NCBI GenBank assembly: GCA_040079795.1
Contig: JBEBJQ010000013.1
Location: forward strand, 4,151 to 68,150
Source: SXIZ01 sp040079795
GTDB lineage: Bacteria; Pseudomonadota; Gammaproteobacteria; Methylococcales; Methylomonadaceae
Length of the DNA: 64,000 nt
Direction of reading: 5' to 3'
Part shown: piece by piece, positions 63,801 through 64,000 of the stretch
Layout of the letters: each line of letters begins with the position of its first letter
How positions within the stretch are numbered: position 1 is the first letter of the stretch
Program-made: the position numbers and the translations under genes
Notes under the pieces: model-generated
Told to the model about the DNA's origin: nothing
What the model saw: the letters and a program-made list of their open reading frames with translations, nothing else
Databases searched by the model: none

Positions 63801-63829
63801 TTGTCTATTGAATTAATAGTAATTATACT
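63801..63829 (+). promoter_or_regulatory. Candidate cassette promoter (Pc)
   Basis: TTGTCT and TATACT are separated by 17 bases and point to the right, toward the GTTAGGC core site, as expected for a cassette promoter placed between intI and attI. Confidence 0.5.
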
Positions 63830-63894
63830 TTCAAGCGATTTATTTACAACCTGCCCTTATAAAAGATTAGATCCTTTATTGGGGTCTATTTATA

Positions 63895-63901
63895 GTTAGG
63901 C
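63895..63901 (+). other. attI/attC core site GTTAGGC
   Basis: GTTAGGC matches the GTTRRRY core where integron cassettes insert. It lies 131 bases upstream of intI, on the expected side, and a gene starts just beyond it. The full attI is probably about 63830-63901. Confidence 0.6.
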
Positions 63902-63920
63902 ATAAACAGGAGAAGTTACC

Positions 63921-64000
63921 TTGCCAGATTGGTTAAATTATTCACTTATATCAATTGGGGCTATAGGCTTCCTTATTTTCATACTCTGGGCGTTGAATAG
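63921..64000 (+). CDS. 5' end of a probable first cassette gene (membrane protein), cut by the window
   Basis: A TTG start with AGGAG 8 bases upstream reads PDWLNYSLISIGAIGFLIFI and on to the window end with no stop. The sequence is an N-terminal membrane anchor. It begins 20 bases after the GTTAGGC site, the usual spacing of a cassette gene. Only 26 codons are seen, so no family can be given. Confidence 0.55.
   Translation, partial: MPDWLNYSLISIGAIGFLIFILWALN

Noticed and set aside
63765..63900. SOS (LexA) box in front of intI
   Set aside because: No CTGT-N8-ACAG found between intI and the core site.
1..64000. CRISPR arrays, tRNA and rRNA genes
   Set aside because: No regularly spaced short repeats, cloverleaf or rRNA segments noticed; a tRNAscan/Rfam run was not possible.

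Overview
The window looks like a chromosomal stretch from a gammaproteobacterium of moderate to low GC content. The gene set (T6SS with a Thr-phosphorylation pathway, TonB/ExbBD, Lnt, FixLJ-type signalling, a bufferin-type MNIO operon, a chromosomal integron integrase, RAYT/REP elements) would fit a methanotroph-like Methylococcales. That placement is inference from gene content; no rRNA or marker gene is present to settle it.

Left flank (1-16.3 kb). At the extreme left, on the minus strand, is a GEMM-I (c-di-GMP-I type) riboswitch followed by a hairpin that holds the Shine-Dalgarno of a gene running off the window. Then come a Wzx-like flippase, an LhgO-type FAD oxidoreductase, a GIY-YIG protein, a periplasmic cyclophilin with an unusual C-terminal extension, a MazG/PRA-PH-like protein, a stand-alone M41-like metallopeptidase and a Crp-family regulator. 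A FixL-like kinase with about eight PAS domains overlaps its FixJ-like regulator; a stand-alone receiver paralogue, a crystallin-like exported protein, Lnt and an OmpA-family protein follow.

Type VI secretion island (about 16.4-49.7 kb, all plus strand). Order: ppkA, tagH(FHA), tssK, tssL(OmpA), tssM, tagF-pppA fusion, tssA, tssB, tssC, hcp (with its own terminator), tagJ, tssE, tssF, tssG, an M15 peptidase effector with an exported putative immunity protein, clpV, a Uma2 nuclease-like gene, vgrG, a DUF2169 adaptor, a DUF4150 PAAR-like protein, an HNH/EndoVII-type toxin, two TPR immunity candidates, a RAYT with two REPIN-like palindromes and an IS5-family remnant, a FitAB toxin-antitoxin pair between direct repeats, and a calpain-like protein that I propose as another effector. 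No TssJ lipoprotein is visible. Kinase, FHA protein, TagF and PP2C phosphatase together suggest post-translational control of firing.

Right flank (50-64 kb, mostly minus strand). A bufferin-type operon (Cys/Met-rich precursor, MNIO/DUF692 enzyme, DUF2063 partner) has an intrinsic terminator between precursor and enzyme genes. Then follow nth with a lipoprotein gene, a small membrane protein, a tonB-exbB-exbD-HAD group, a Kup potassium transporter, and an LolA-like/MMPL exporter pair. The window closes with an integron: IntI-family integrase, a candidate cassette promoter, a GTTAGGC core site, and the first codons of what would be the first cassette gene. Any cassette array would continue to the right of base 64000.
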